Numbered from the stretch's first letter, positions 35,001 through 50,000 are shown. The stretch: DNA of 64,000 nucleotides from Branchiostoma floridae (GCF_000003815.2 NC_049996.1:6621731-6685730); one strand, 5' to 3'. The notes: generated by a model not told the origin, from the sequence alone. Numbers and translations are program-made.

Positions 35001-38000
35001 TTGATTATTATCCTAATTAACAATGCTCCATCATAATAATGTTCATGATGTGGTTCATAAGAAGCGACAAAGATACTATCAACATAATAGAATAATGATT
35101 GATATAACGTAAGACAAGTTAATGTACATATGACTTGGATCTCTGTCCGCAATCAGATCTCATCATGAAAATTTAATGTCTGGCAAAAAGTTTAAAATGT
35201 CTGTTCCTAGCGGATGGATTTTAAAATGTGATCATTATTTCGCTTCACAGCTGTACCAGGCGTTTTGCCACATGAGAGACCTCGGTGCGCTTGCGCTCGT
35301 CCATGCCGAAAACGGTGACGTCATCCAGCAGGTAATCTAATAACATTCTTCTTACTGCATGTAGTCTGTCGTTTACAGCATGTGGTACTGTTGTGGGTCG
35401 CAAGGTGGCAGTGTTGATACAACTTGAGGGGTTGTGTTTCATCTATCATGATATTTGATGTGTTACTTTACCCAAGAAGGTTAAAATTTAACCTCCTTGC
35501 TATACCTAATTTTTGTTTATTCTCTTACGACATTTCTGCCGTTTAATGTCTTCATCAGGCCTACCAGGGCAAAGTCCTTAATTACTTTGGACAATTTGCC
35601 TATACGTCGCAAGAGAAGAAAAAATAAGATTGCGTACCTATGAAAACTATGTTGAATCTATGTATCAACCTGGTGAAACTATTTATGGATTTCAAGGCAT
35701 TGCCTATGTGAAACAAACTATGGTATATAATGTAGGTAGGGTTCTGTACAGGTAGGAATATATCATCTAGGGGGAGGGGGATTGACTTACTCGACTTACT
35801 TGACTCTTTGCCCATTCGAGAGCAAAGGGCCTCAGTGAATTGCCTCCACTTTCTTTGGCCTCTGACGGTCTTCTTTGCCTCGTTCCATGGGGAGGGGCAG
35901 TTCAATCCTTTACTCATTAGCTTCAATGTGACTTGTAGTGATGTGTGCATCTTTATTTATGTCACTCCGCTACGCAATCAGGTCTATTAGGACCTAATAA
36001 TTCGCTTCAAATCTTTTTCACCAAGCATGACCCTCTTCTCTATCCCTCCTGTGGTTATAATGGCTTTCAAACAGTTTCTAGGCACTCAAAATAGAGTTGT
36101 TTACCGTGTTAATGGATTTACAATGCCCGACCTAGTTGATCACTCACGTTAACACTTGATGTAAAAAGCACTCACGTATAGGACATTCCTCTTGCACCCA
36201 AGGCCATACAGAACTTTCTCATATGCTTTTACAGATTTACTTTTATAATTTTCCCAGTATTGGACACTGGGAAACTACTAAATATATTGTGTATACATTT
36301 TGTGGAAACGCAAGTAGGCAGTTAAGTCATTAGCACTTCATGTAACATTTCTATGGTATTGTGCGCTAAATTGTAATTCTTTATCATGATAGTAGCCATG
36401 AAGAGTAGTAATATAGTAGACATCATATTAGTAAGAATAGTAGACATCATCGCCAATATGAAATGAAACGCCCGTTATATTTCATATTCATTTTCTTTTT
36501 CATGACATCAAACATTCTTAATTTGCAAGTTAATCTGTTAATTCTGAATTAAAGTTGAACTGCAATGTCCAACACAAAAATTGGACTTACCGTCAGGTTG
36601 GGTTTGAATTTTTCTTCAATTCGTGACTTTCGGTAATTTGTGGCTTTCTGTTAGCTCGTGACTAGTGGTGCGTACCTAAACTCATATTCAGGTTCAGGTC
36701 CGGATTCAGGTCCAGCAGTTCAGGTTCAGGTCCGGACTTAAATAAGTCCGGACTTAAACACATCATTGCATATTATGTGTGCTAGAAATTTTTTTTTGGA
36801 GGGGGTGGTGCATATAAAATTGCTTGAATTGAAATGCAATGTGAAAAATACATGCAAATTATATACAGCCAGTGTAAACATGAAATGATTTTTGTCACTT
36901 TCCAGTGCAAATTTCACTGTCTGTGGAAGGTTTTAGATGGTTTAGAACAATAAAAGGGAATATAAGTGACAGATAGCTTTTTGCAAGTCCGGACTTGGCT
37001 CCGGACATTTAGTTTTTTTTTTTTGGACTTGGACCTAAACATTTTTAGGCCCAATTCCAAGTCCGGGCTTTAGGTACGCACCACTACTCGTGACTGTTGG
37101 AACGTTAAGTCGGGTATGTGATAGTGACTTCTTTAAACAATACGATTTTGTCGTTATGGTCAAATGAACAATAGACCCCATTCCAGTTACGGCGGCCATT
37201 TTGGATTTTCCGGGGTCATCCGGAATCATTGCACCAAAACGAGACTGGCCCTGATTGAAAACATGTACTATAGTATAAGTAGGATAGCTTAAGTTGTAGT
37301 TTTACCCCTCTAACTTGAATACTGCGTAATATGTGTAGAACAGATTGCCTTAAACATTTGATAAAAGATATCATGTTATATGTCATATCAATAATATTAA
37401 CATCATGATGCTTGTTTCTATTATTATTTCCCACTGCTCCTGTGATGTATGTAGACAATGAGACCATATACACCAGCACCTTTTCACTGAACCCCAGGGT
37501 CGGTCATGATGCACAAAGAGGATTCTTACTGAGGAGCACAATTTTTCATCACAAATTTGTATCTTTTCCCTCAGTATATCATTTCCCTTCGTTTACATGA
37601 ATGGAACATTTGACAAAATCTGAAAAAAAATATCATCGTAGGGAGTCCTGAAGATGAGGTTTATGTTGGAAAATAAGTTCCGTATGAACATTCTTGCTAC
37701 ATTCGTTCATACGCAGATGTACGCACACAACGTTTCTCATTTACATAATTTGATACGGACCTCATACGCACGTCTGAGCCCAGTTACAATAATCCTTGTT
37801 TATTTAACAAAGGTATGTGTTCTCTGAACTCTAATATTGGAAGATAAAAAGTCTCTATAAGACACTCTTGTGAAACTGACAATTGCCTACTTCAGTTTGA
37901 ATTCGAGTAAGAAATATGATAGTACATTGTACTTATAGACTGAAACCCTTTTCATAAAAGAAAGAAACATTGAATAGGGATAAATATAGAAACATATATA

Positions 38001-41000
38001 TATATATATATATCTTGGCATGTAGCATATCAAAATCAATTTTGGAAATCTAACGGTTGTAACTTGAATAACAATAAACCAGCTAGACTCAGTAGGTATC
38101 CGAAAGCAAACTCGTTACAGAAAATAACTCCCATCCTATCGTACTAGGAGGTCTTCTAGAATGGAGAAAAACATGATGTCGCATATCCATTAATGTTGTT
38201 TTGAGCGGTGGTGTTGGACGGATGTGGTGCTCTGGTGATCCGGAAGGTTCTTGGAAATGTCGACTGGCTTTCAAACGCTCCCATGGGTGTCGTACAGATG
38301 TATTCTACTCTACAGGACATGGTTACAGAGCACGCTGTATACGTGACAGTATTGTAGATTAGAAACAAGTGGAACCTTGTGATAAAACAAATATCTTGAA
38401 GTTCTTTCTTGGCGTCTCAGGATTTAGAAGAATATGATTCCAAATAGCTTAAATAGCTTTACCATTTTCTTTTTGTCACATTTCTATAAGTTCACATACA
38501 ATGTACAAATACAGATGCATGTTTTTTTATCTCGGTGAAAATGTTTTAAACCAGTCTGTCCATTTTGTATGTTTAAAATATACCGTAACAATAACGCATG
38601 TCATATACCTAGTTATGAAGAAAGTAACTATTCTCCAACTTAAAAATTAGACTCTCCAAATTTTGGAGTCTAATTTGCCCAGTTTTCTTCAGCTGCTTGA
38701 TTGCTTGGACACGTGACCTTTTGCACGTGTGACGTCAGCAATTGGTCAAAGGTTGTGGGAAGTCGATATCGCCTCCCGTCCCTGTTGAGGGATAATTGTG
38801 TGCCCTTTTTCATTTGGCCTCATTTACTCCTCTCACAAAATCATTATGTTTGAAATATTTCCAACAAAACTCCGGTGAGTCCATTTTTCGGGTTGAAGAA
38901 CAATTTGCTTTTTCATAAAACCAACTTAGATGAGTTTCAAATTCCATGCAAGATACCTCGTTCTATAGTGTAAAACTACCAGGATTATGTATATCTCTCA
39001 CATTGGCTACATGCAGGTGATTGTGATAAGACATGTTATATATTTCTCAGGGAGAAGACGAGATGATCAAGCAGGGAGTCGTCGGACCGGAAGGACACGA
39101 GCTGAGCCGACCAGAAGAGGTATGTGACCTATGACCTTAATGTCATGGCTACATCTTACTGTCCATCACAATTAGCATTTTAACCAATGAGATCATAGCA
39201 TAAAGAGAAATTGCCCAATGAGAGTCTGACAATGCCGATTGCCTATTTCTTTAAAAGAGTTTGAGTCTAACATTGTCCTCATCTTGCACACAAGGCAAAA
39301 CAGACCACAGGGACCGCATATATTACACATCTTTACGTTTGGGACCGCATTGTTAGCAGCGACACCTAGCTGCAGTTTGGAATAATCCAGTCAGCATTGC
39401 CCTGAGGTCACTGAAACATGGGCTGGGATATTTCAAAATCTTGGTTATGAATAAAGAACACTGTTATCATTTTTGATAATTTTTGTACACTTTCAAATCA
39501 TTTTATGATGGTTTCGACTTTAAAGTTTCTTGACTATCATGTCAAAATATATGATAAGTTTTTTTTATTTTTTTATTTTAGGTGGAGGCAGAAGCAGTTC
39601 AAAGAGCCATTACCATAGCTGACCAGGTATGTTTGAAGTTTTTGCCGTTTCTAGATAGAACTTCGTAAGAATCGTAAAAATACGGAATATGGGTAGCCTA
39701 AATAATTTAACTTCGCCAAGAAGTTTATGTTTTCGTTAGCGTTGGTATGTTTGTGTGTATGTGTCTGTCTGTCCGTCTAGATCTGTATTTCTGTCTGTAT
39801 GTCTGTCTTTCTGTGAACACTGCGAATCGAGGAGGCCTAGAATGGATTGGTATTTGGTATGTGGACAGGTCTTGATGAGACCTCAAAATGATTAGACTTT
39901 GGTGTTTTATTGGCCCTGTAAAGCAACGAAACTTCCGGTTTGGATATCCAGTGTTCTGAACAAGCTACGGTCACGATTTGTCTTAGATCTAGACTTCGCA
40001 ACAGCATGCACAGGGCAAGAAACGATGAATGAACTTTCATGGTTTTGACCTGCTTTCATTTTTGGTAGTCCCCTATCGCATGTTTTTGATTTGAAGGTTG
40101 CCTTGTTCACTTAAGCTAAAATAATGCAAGGTCCAAACTTAATGAACGGTTAGATGTTAATATTGAAGATTTTCCACACCAAAATTTGCTTACCTTGAAT
40201 TTTCAGTCGCGGTTAGATGTTGCTTTATGTGGTTTATTTGAATGTCGTACTTATGACGAATATCAAACGCTTTACATCAAGGATATCGTTAATTGGAAGC
40301 AGTGAGGCGTTGTGTACTGTGGCTTCGTTTAATGCAATATCCGGCACTTAATGTTGTTTTCTTCAATGACGTATTTATGACGATTATCGTCTGTTTTTCC
40401 TCAGGCATGTTTTTGATTTGAAGCACTGTTGATTTCTTCGATTCAATGAAGCTAGTATAACACGATATCCGGCATCAAATGAACCATTAGATGTTTACTA
40501 AGGTTATTTATTTCTGCAAACAGCGAGCAGATTATTATTGGACTCAGGACTTTAGATAAATTATTGTAGCCTTTTACAGCTTTTACAGCATACATAGCTG
40601 ATATTTTGTGAAAAAATTCTCTGGTACCTAACGGATCATATTGACCCCCAGCAGAGGTCTTTACGCCTCGTTAAAAATAGAAAAGTCTTGAGATTTATTC
40701 CCCAAATATTGAAATTTTGTGGTAAATCCTAAGACGTTTCGAGTCAGTCTTGAGATGACAATACTGAGATCTTCTTACTGAGTCTCAAGATTCTTCAAAA
40801 CGATCTCAAGATTTTTCCAGACTATTTCAAAGCATCCCAAGACTCTTCCTCTTACGACGATTACCGTCCGTTTTTTCCTCAGGCAGCACTGTTGAAGCAC
40901 TGTTGCTTTCGTCAATTCAATGAAGCTAGTGTAATATAATATCCGGTACTAAATGAACCGTTAGATGTTCCCTGAGGTTATTTACTTCAATGAGATTTCC

Positions 41001-44000
41001 CGCCCTTTCCGCTAGGCCAACTGCCCGCTGTACGTGGTGCGTGTGATGAGCAAGGGATCTGCTGACGTCATAGCCGAGTGTCGAAAGAAAGGTAAGGGCC
41101 CGTCAGTCCTTTCATCCGTAATAATGAGAGGATTTTGAAAGAGATGGGATAAAATGGTACATCTAATGACACCGCTTAGAAGTACATCATTGTAGCCTTA
41201 AGGGTCAAATTGCAATGTAGAATACATAACATATCCGCCAAAAAACAGTTATTTAAGCAACTGGGTATGCTCTTGAAAAATCGGTTACCCAGTTGTTTGA
41301 GTAACTGTTTTTTGGCGCATCTTATTACATGGAGGTCTAAGCTTCATCGACGAATAATAAAATTGTCTACGCTGGAAAAGAAGTACAAAAACTGCTAAAT
41401 ACGTTTCATAATGTTTAAAAGGCAGTCACAAGCATGATTCGTGGTTCACAATGCGTTTGAGAGGTTTACACAGTATGTCTATATGGTGTTAATGGGAAAA
41501 GAAGTCCCACATATAAACTGATCGTAAATTTGGCCAAAATGATGAAGCTAATGGACTCCTTTGGTTGTTTGAAGTAACTTCTTCTGGTTTCGTGTACAAC
41601 TTCAATGAGCTGAAGACTCTGGCACGTTGGGGGTAGGGGTAACTCTTGGTATAGAGGGGGTGGTCATATAGTTTTGTAATTTAGATATGTATATGAAGGA
41701 AAGTCAGAGCCCAGCTCTCTCAAGTTAAATGGCACTGACAAAACAACGGGTTTGTATTTGTCTAGTCTAATTCAGTGGAAATCGGGAGAACCAATACATA
41801 GAACAGCGAAACATTGCAACAAAGGATCAAGTGTACTTAGTCATAGTCTTCCTATGGAGGTAAAGGTAAAAAGGTAGCCCAATATCCTTTTGAGACCGTA
41901 AGGACAGTGGGTTGTTATTTTTTATCCAACGTATGTAGGTACAGTATTGGAAGCTGGAGACCAGCCTTCTACTTCCATTGCCTTAACTTTTATCTTCGCA
42001 ACGGAAGTCAGGTACCCGTTTTACACATTGGTGGTGTGAGACTGTTTGTGTCAAGTGCCTTTCCCAGTAGTACAAGATCAGCACATGAAAGTCAAAGGAT
42101 TCGTACCCACCAGGACCTCTTTGATCTGGGCCTAACTCCCTGCAGTTAAATGCTTCGCGGCTTAAACAAAGTCCTATTAATGCAAATTTGAGGTTCGTTT
42201 TATGTGGTAACATGTGACTGAAGAGCACGCAAGGCGCCCTTTCCGTACCTCCGGACCCCTGCCGGTTTTTGGAATGCACTACACCCAGGGATGCTTCCTC
42301 AATTCATAACCAGATCCGGCATCCTCCGCTTCAGGGCAAAAGGGTATAATTGCTTGTAGAATTTCAACTGATTCCGTGTAGACCTGGTTGTCTATTGATT
42401 GACAAGCGTACAATGTATGTTTTTCCCGAGGATGACAGTGAAGTACCCTGTAGATACGTAAGCAGGTGCGCTTCAAGAAATCATAGAACATTATGTGTTT
42501 TTCGTTAGTATGAGTGTTGAGTCTGCTGTTGTCACTTCTATGGCGTGCACGCTGCGTGTTGACGTGAGAAGAGTCACGATTCCTGTCAATGTCACGCAGA
42601 GATTCTATATTGACTTTAGAGATAGTCGTTCTTTATACACGATTTCTTCTGTTAGATTGTAAGGCACAACTTGGTTAGGAGTATATCGTGTTCCTTAGTG
42701 TGGCTAAATCGCGCTCCTGAGGAGGGGGTCATTAACCCCAGCCAGCGAGAGATTGTGTAAACACAGGCTACGTGTCCATATGGTCACCTCAACTCTCATG
42801 TACATTGATTTAACTATTTAACCGTTGGGGTACAAGAGAAGATCTGGCAACCACGTTTCCCCACACTTTCTTCTTTTCTGTTCAGTTTTTCATTCTCTGT
42901 TAGCATCCCCCCATCTTTTCCGTTGTCTATCTCCATTTTGTCCCACAAAAGCCTTACATGATAGTACATCATATGTGATAAGTATATTATAGAAAACCAA
43001 ATTTGAAGCTCATTCTAACAAAAATGTAAATTCCAGTATATATCTAATACATATTTTTCTTTGCTTTGTGACGTCAGCAACATTACCTGCGTAGCAAGAA
43101 TTCTAATAAAGACGTACGATGTCGCCCTACACCTAGATAAATATTGTCGCCATATTCCCGACATTGATTTTTGGAAATTTACGATAGTGTGTTCTCTAAA
43201 AGTATAGTTAGACGACCATGTAACACACTGAAAGTTATCAAACGTTCTTTAGTAGTAAGTGTAGCGCTTGCGGTGGCGGTGGAACTGCTGTTGCGTGTGT
43301 TGTTAAGATCAAAGAGACACAGGTTACACGTCAACAAAGCTTATTCATTTCTGTATGGGGAGGGGCATTTTTTCATGTGGGGCATTTCTACAAGGGCCTT
43401 TTACATGTTCATACTATGCCTAAGCCGGCGGTTGAAAAGTCTGCGTGTGTTGTTGAGATCAAACAGACACAAGTCACCCAGCATGTTTCCCTTGCACACG
43501 ACAACAAAGCTTAGTAGTATTTTTAAGAAGAAACTTCAAAGGTTGAATAAACTTCAAATGCTGTTACCTATTTCGTGAGTCCATAGAGCATGGGACTTGT
43601 TGCTCTAAGTTGTAGTTATTTCAAGTAAACTCCAAAATCGTACATATGATGGTCTACTTACTCGGACTGATCTTCTTTCGAATTCCTGCCCACTGATTAT
43701 TATCTCCACTTCTCGAGCAGGCTACTATGACAGCAAGGCCACAATCATTAAATCAACGATCGAAAGACAAAAGAAAACGTCTAACGTATGATTTTGTACA
43801 GGCCATGTAGTATATATATATAGTCTTTTGTCGACTTGATTAGACATGTCAAATATCTAAAGATAATGAAAATATGTCATGTTATTGGAGCCTATTCCTG
43901 CCTTCATATGGCATGTTACAATTTTAAAACCGTTTAACGTTTATTTTGTACAGGTTTTGGGGTGTCTAAACCCGCACCAGGCATGCTAAGGATCGACAAA

Positions 44001-47000
44001 CAATGTTGAAAACGTTAAACTTTTTTTGCACAGGTTATGTAGTGTTTGGGGAGCCCATTGCTGCCAGCCTTGGTACTGATGGCACCCAGTACTGGAACAC
44101 AAAATGGCGCGAGGCAGCAGCTCATGTGACGTCACCACCCCTCCGTCCGGACCCTACCACTCCTGGATACCTGATGGACCTACTCGCCAAGTGAGGATTT
44201 TTAAAAGATATTTCATTGCCTAAATTTCATTGCAGTCTGTTTTGACGTGCCTGCTCATAATCTAGATTGAGTATATAGCTATTTGCATAATTACGCTGTC
44301 AGGTGCACTTTTTCACGGGGTACATTTTCTGAATGGGGAAACACTTTGATTCTGGGGGACATTTTTTCATGGAGGACATTTCTGCATGGGAACACTTTTT
44401 ATGGGGGACACTTTTTCATGACATGGGGGGCATTTCTGCATAGGGTAAGACTTTTTTCATGGCGGACATTTCTAGAAGGGGTTTTAGCATGTTCATACCA
44501 GGCCTGTATCGGATTTGGAAATGTCGCGTGTGTTGTTAAGATAAAACAGACACAAGTCACCCAGCATGTTTCCTTCTGTGCACGTCAGCAAACCGTAGCA
44601 GTATTTTTGAAAATAAACTTCAAAAGCATGAACAGACGTCTGTTGACTGTTGCTTCATCTTCGGTACATCCACAGGGCGTGGAACGTGTTGTTTTAAGCA
44701 TAATGCTGTAGTTATTTCAAGTAAACTTCAAACTCGTATAAAAAGGCTTTAAGAATCCCAATTACTCACAGGTTGTTGCCTTTTGATTTATGATAAGACA
44801 CTTCTTTTCTGCTCATTAATTTTTACCTTAATAGAGGTATTATTTTCCATCCGTGTCATATTTGTCAAACGTTTGTCCCGTATAGACCGAATAAAAGCGA
44901 GAAATAGGTAGAGATGAATAAGATTTTTAAAAATCACAAAAACTCTAGATATTTCAAGAATGTATGAGACCTGTGAAACACTAGCTTCGCAGTCACGTGG
45001 CGCGGCAGTAGCTGGTTATATCACATTGAACGACCTGTCACACATAACCTTAGCTTGCAAATGGTATCTAAAGCTATCTAGGGGAATGCTCCTGTAACTG
45101 TACTTGATGGTAACGAGTCCCTTTCTACGATAATTCTAGTAAACTACGAATACTTGAGCACGTCAATCCTTGGTCGAAAAGTTTGGTACTTAAAGGCATA
45201 ACTATTTATTGTTATTAGTATAATTCTTCCAACACAAAAATATACACGGATTAACACGTAAGCGGTATAAACCGTGAGATGGTGGGCGTTATAAACTTTC
45301 TGGCACGTTTGATCAATTGCTGACGTCAGGTATCCGCAAGATCACGTGTTGATAAGATCACGTGTCTGTAACTCTCGCAAGTTTACGTTCTGAAGTGATT
45401 GGCCATCAGTATAAATCCTGAAAATCGTTGAAAATATGATCTATTTATAGTTTTATGTTGGAAGAAAGTTTAGAATTGCACTATGATTACTACCAACACA
45501 GATGAGCTTCTCTGATATTTTTTTTGTTCTTGTCTCTTGATCTTGCCTCTCTAAATTTTTCCCGTTCCATACCTCACACAGTGGTGACCTCCAGGTGACC
45601 GGGTCGGCCCACTGCTCATGGACCACGGCACAGCGAGCTGCTGGGCAGACCGACTTCACCAAGATCCCGCACGGCGTTAACGGCATCGAGGAGCGCATGT
45701 CTATTGTGTGGGAGAATGGCGTGGTGAGGCGGTCGTGTACAATGATATTTTCCGACTTTGCGTTCCATTATATCTAAAATACTGAAAGATTAACTTAGTT
45801 TGATTTGGATTGGTAAGCTAGCTCTTTGTTTCCCATGCCATTATCTTGTTTCAGCTTGTTTGTTATTGCTGTTTATTAGACCAACATGTAGCCTTCAATT
45901 AGTTTCCTCCGTTGATGTTGATTTAATTTATTTTGATGTCAAATCTGTGTTATTGTCAGCGTTGCTTATGATCAGACCATATTATAAAATATCATATCAA
46001 CTCACCTATACATCAATATGCAAAATTGAAAAGTCCAATTGTTAGGCTATTGTTTGTACTAACTAGGTATGCTACTGATATAACTGAGTTTGAGTCCAGC
46101 TGAATAACTGAAATTCAACATATATATGAACAATAAGCATTAAGATATCGGTGAAAGAAACATTAATCATCAAGATTGTAATACAAATTTCTTTATGACT
46201 TGTGTTCTCTCAGGCCACTGGGAAGATGGACGAAAACACTTTTGTAGCGGTGACCAGCACCAATGCAGCAAAGATCTTCAATCTCTATCCTAGAAAGGTA
46301 CGTCGTATGGGTTCGCGAAAAGTGAAAACAAGTAAACTACCTAGCGGGGTAAAGTATTGTTATACGAGAGGGAATATGTCAAACGTACATGCATTTTGGA
46401 ACACGTAAATATGCATCGTTTAAAGAAATAAAACCCATTTTAACGCTGGATATTTCAGTACATGTATACATGTTTTATTCTCCAGGGTAAGATTGCAGTG
46501 GACTCGGATGCAGACATTGTCATCTGGGATCCGGAAGCTGTTAGGACCGTTTCCGCAAGTAGTCATCATCAGGTAAGCGTAAGCTAACAGATAGGCGTTC
46601 TCGCTGTATACCACATACTGTAAATGCAGAAAAGTTCGCGGTGGATTAATGTTCGCGGTTTTCGCGGTGACCACTTCACTGCGAACTTAAAACCACCGCG
46701 AATATTTTTCTATAATGGTATTAGACTGCAGTCTATGGTGTTACCGCGAAATTAAAACCACCGCGAAAAGTCCTTTTTCCCGCTACCGCGAAATTAAATC
46801 CCCGAAAACTTAAATGCATTAACAGTAGCTAAATATAATTATGGTTAACGCAAAGCATAAACGTTTGGCATATGCTAAAAAAGATAGGATCAAGTTCTTC
46901 TTATTGCATTGTAGTAAAGCACTGCTAATGTTAGCTACAATACAACAAAAAGTGTCGATCGTTGAGGAGATCATTTCTTCCAATGTACATAGTTGCTATT

Positions 47001-50000
47001 AATACTCTGCTGTTGAAATGTAGTGGGACATAGGCTTCACGTGATATCTATAGGCCTTGGTATAAAGCTGCTTTATATGCCAGCATTATGTTTGCTTCCC
47101 CTCCATTATGTTATTATGAAGATTAATAAGTAAACAAATAAATAAGTGGATACTGTTTTCATTTCAGGCGTCAGATGTAAACATTTTCGAGGGGATGGAG
47201 GTCCACGGTGTTCCAGTGGCCACTCTGTCCAAGGGAAAGATCATCTTTAAAGACGACCAGGTAATAAATGCATTTCCACAATTTAAATATTTATTACTTA
47301 ATATATGGAATGCAAACAACAAAGACAAGCAGTTTTTTCAAAGCAAATGGAAAATATCTATCTGCGGGATTTGTTATCAAGACGAACAAAAATGGGCACT
47401 TTGGCTATAAAACCTGCATTGTAACAATATAACCGTAGTTTGTAATATAAAATTCGAGGAGAGAAGGGATGTTGGTAGGTTAGAAAAATCAAGGAGCGCT
47501 TCTCGGTCCTCTGGAGCATATAAAACACACATAGAAATGTCAATTTCTTTGCTGTTGTGTAATACATTCGTTATGTATATCACGCATATCGCAACATTAG
47601 CAGATTGTCTGGCAATCGAGAAACGTTAATCAACGTTCCGCCTGCCCTTTGACTTTGTTACCAGAAATAATAGCCCGTTGGTTCCACAGCAAAGATATGA
47701 GGGGCAATGAAGTAGGGCTTTAATGTGTGTAATCTGATTTCAGATCGTGGCCAATTCGGAGGGTCACGGCGTTTTCGTGGACAGAAAGGCCCACTGTGAT
47801 CATATCTACGGCAGACTGGACGCAAGAGCAAAGGTGAACGCTTCCTTCCGCGGCAATTTTGTCCACTTCAGTGCAATTGCTAAGACCAGTCATTTGCTAT
47901 TTTACGGATTAATACCAAATGATGGGGTGGAACTACGTTATGGATGGGAGAGAGAGATGGGTAGAGGGAGAAAGAGAGAGAGGGAGAGAGAAAAGTTGAA
48001 AAACTATCTTCAGAGTTCTCAGCACTTATAGATCTAGAACGTTCAACTTGGTATTTGGATTACGTGTTCATTGAATAAATCAAGATACCATGGCCATTTG
48101 AAAGATTACTTTTCAGCCTTTGTATCTCTATGTATCATTGCCCGCTTAGAACAATATACTGTCAGTGAGTCTATTACAGCCTATGACAATACTACGCAAA
48201 CAGAAAATAACGTACAAAAAAAATAAAATCATCCTTTCTAGAATCTGCTCTCCAGAACCAGACTCTTTCTAATTCAGGCAGAGACAGTCTGAGTGTAAAC
48301 CGCATCAACCAACGTTGTAAGAACAAGACTATAACCTTAGTATGGCTATGCTACAAAGTTGATCATCTGACATCTCATGAATAGATTTTTAATCAAAGAA
48401 AACAGTTTGTTCCTGCGTTGTAGGTAATCTCATTTCTCCGATGATAATCATATTATGTTCTTCACATTAAGCAGAACGAACAGATCCGAAACCAACAGGA
48501 TCTCATCTTAAAGATAAGAAGATTCTCCTCATCAGGGTGTTCTTATCTTACAGTACCTTCTGCCACGGGCCGTGATCCGGATGGAGCATGACGGGCCCGT
48601 AGCGCAGGCGTCTCCGGTTGTAGCTGCCGGGTACTCGGCCCGGACCTCCCGCCCACGGAACCTGCACGCGTCCCAGTTTACACTCTCTGGTAACGGGCTT
48701 TTTTTTACATGCATTAAGGCTTAGGTCCCATGCGTTTCCAAACAGAGGTCATGTTTGGCACCTTTCTGGAGTGACAAGAATGACATAAAATTCACAAAAT
48801 GTAAAAAATGATTCAGAGCCTGGTTTGTGTACATTTCTAGGTATACCTTTTAATTTTTCGTTTCTTAATAAAACATTCCGTCCGGGCCCGGGTTTGGAAA
48901 TGGGATCTAAGCCTAAAAGTAGAGGAATCTTTGTGGTATGCATGTTTGTTTCTGTCTGTGTATGCTTCCGGGTATATGTGGTCAGCGCAACTCTAAAACA
49001 TCTGAATCGCTTGTGATGATGTTTGGGAAGGGTTTGGGAAGACAAAGATCAATGGAATTTTTGGGCCCCTTGGTGTGTGCCCTTTGTACTGCAGCAGAAC
49101 GAAAATAAAATTGCATTCCTATTGCCATCGATTGCTCTCCGAATGAGAATGACAATCACATTTTGGACATACATGATTACATTTTAACTACCGTCATAAG
49201 AACATCATTATATTCATTCCATACATCCTTCGTTACCTGGAATAGAGAAGTTGGAATAGAGAAGTTGTTATTAGATTTCATGCTTTTTGTCTGTTGTGGT
49301 GCTGATAACGAAAGTGATGAGTACACATAGCTTAACGTTAATAGACTTCTGTTTAATGACATGTAAATCCAGTTAGTAGATTTCCTGATCCATTGAACGT
49401 GTGTATTCTAGAAAAGATTGGAATGTGGAACGATTGTCGTGAAGTACTCAATCAAAATTGAGCAAGGATTTTAGAGACATTGAAAATAATTGCAGATCAA
49501 AGAAAACATGCATAAATGTATTTTTGCTATAAATAAGCATATGCGTAGTCAAATATTGTGGTTTGAGCTTCGTTTCTCTGGTTCATTTTTTTTAGGAGGC
49601 AGACAGGCTTTTTGCCTGTTTGCCTGACCTGCACATGACTTTTTATGGTGAAGGAGGGGTGTGCAATTCCTTCTCCATCCTCTCGTCTACTGGAGCACTA
49701 ACTTTCACAGGGGCAACTGTATGCAACGTGTGAGGCGGCTCCAGCAGATGCAGCTTTGTTGTTTGGAGTATCCGTCTCCTAGGAGGACTTCCGACGAAGG
49801 ATGTAAGGGGTTCCTCCTACCCCCGATTCGTGTGCCATGGCGGGTGCCGCTCATGCCCGAACATGCCCCTAAGGCCTGTCTCGGCCACAAATCCCCACCA
49901 AGGCCACACAACGCCACTAGCCGCAGCTAGATACTCATTTACACCTGAGTTAAGTGAGGAAAGTCGTGTAAAGTGCCTTTCCCAAGGGCACAAGATCGGT

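Larger units (their letters stand above)
35332..39050 (+). other. CRMP (DPYSL): CRMP intron 6
   Basis: A 3.7-kb intron containing an AAGAAGGTT..AACCTCCTTG hairpin (about 35475-35500), an hAT-like MITE (36663-37086), a TA microsatellite (37994-38013) and a 33-bp palindrome (38644-38676). No coding exon is seen. Confidence 0.6.

Noticed and set aside
42001-42160. Coding exon around 41907-42149
   Set aside because: Shows SINE-like words (CCTTTCCCAGTAGTACAAG, GATTCGTACCC) and lies inside CRMP intron 9.
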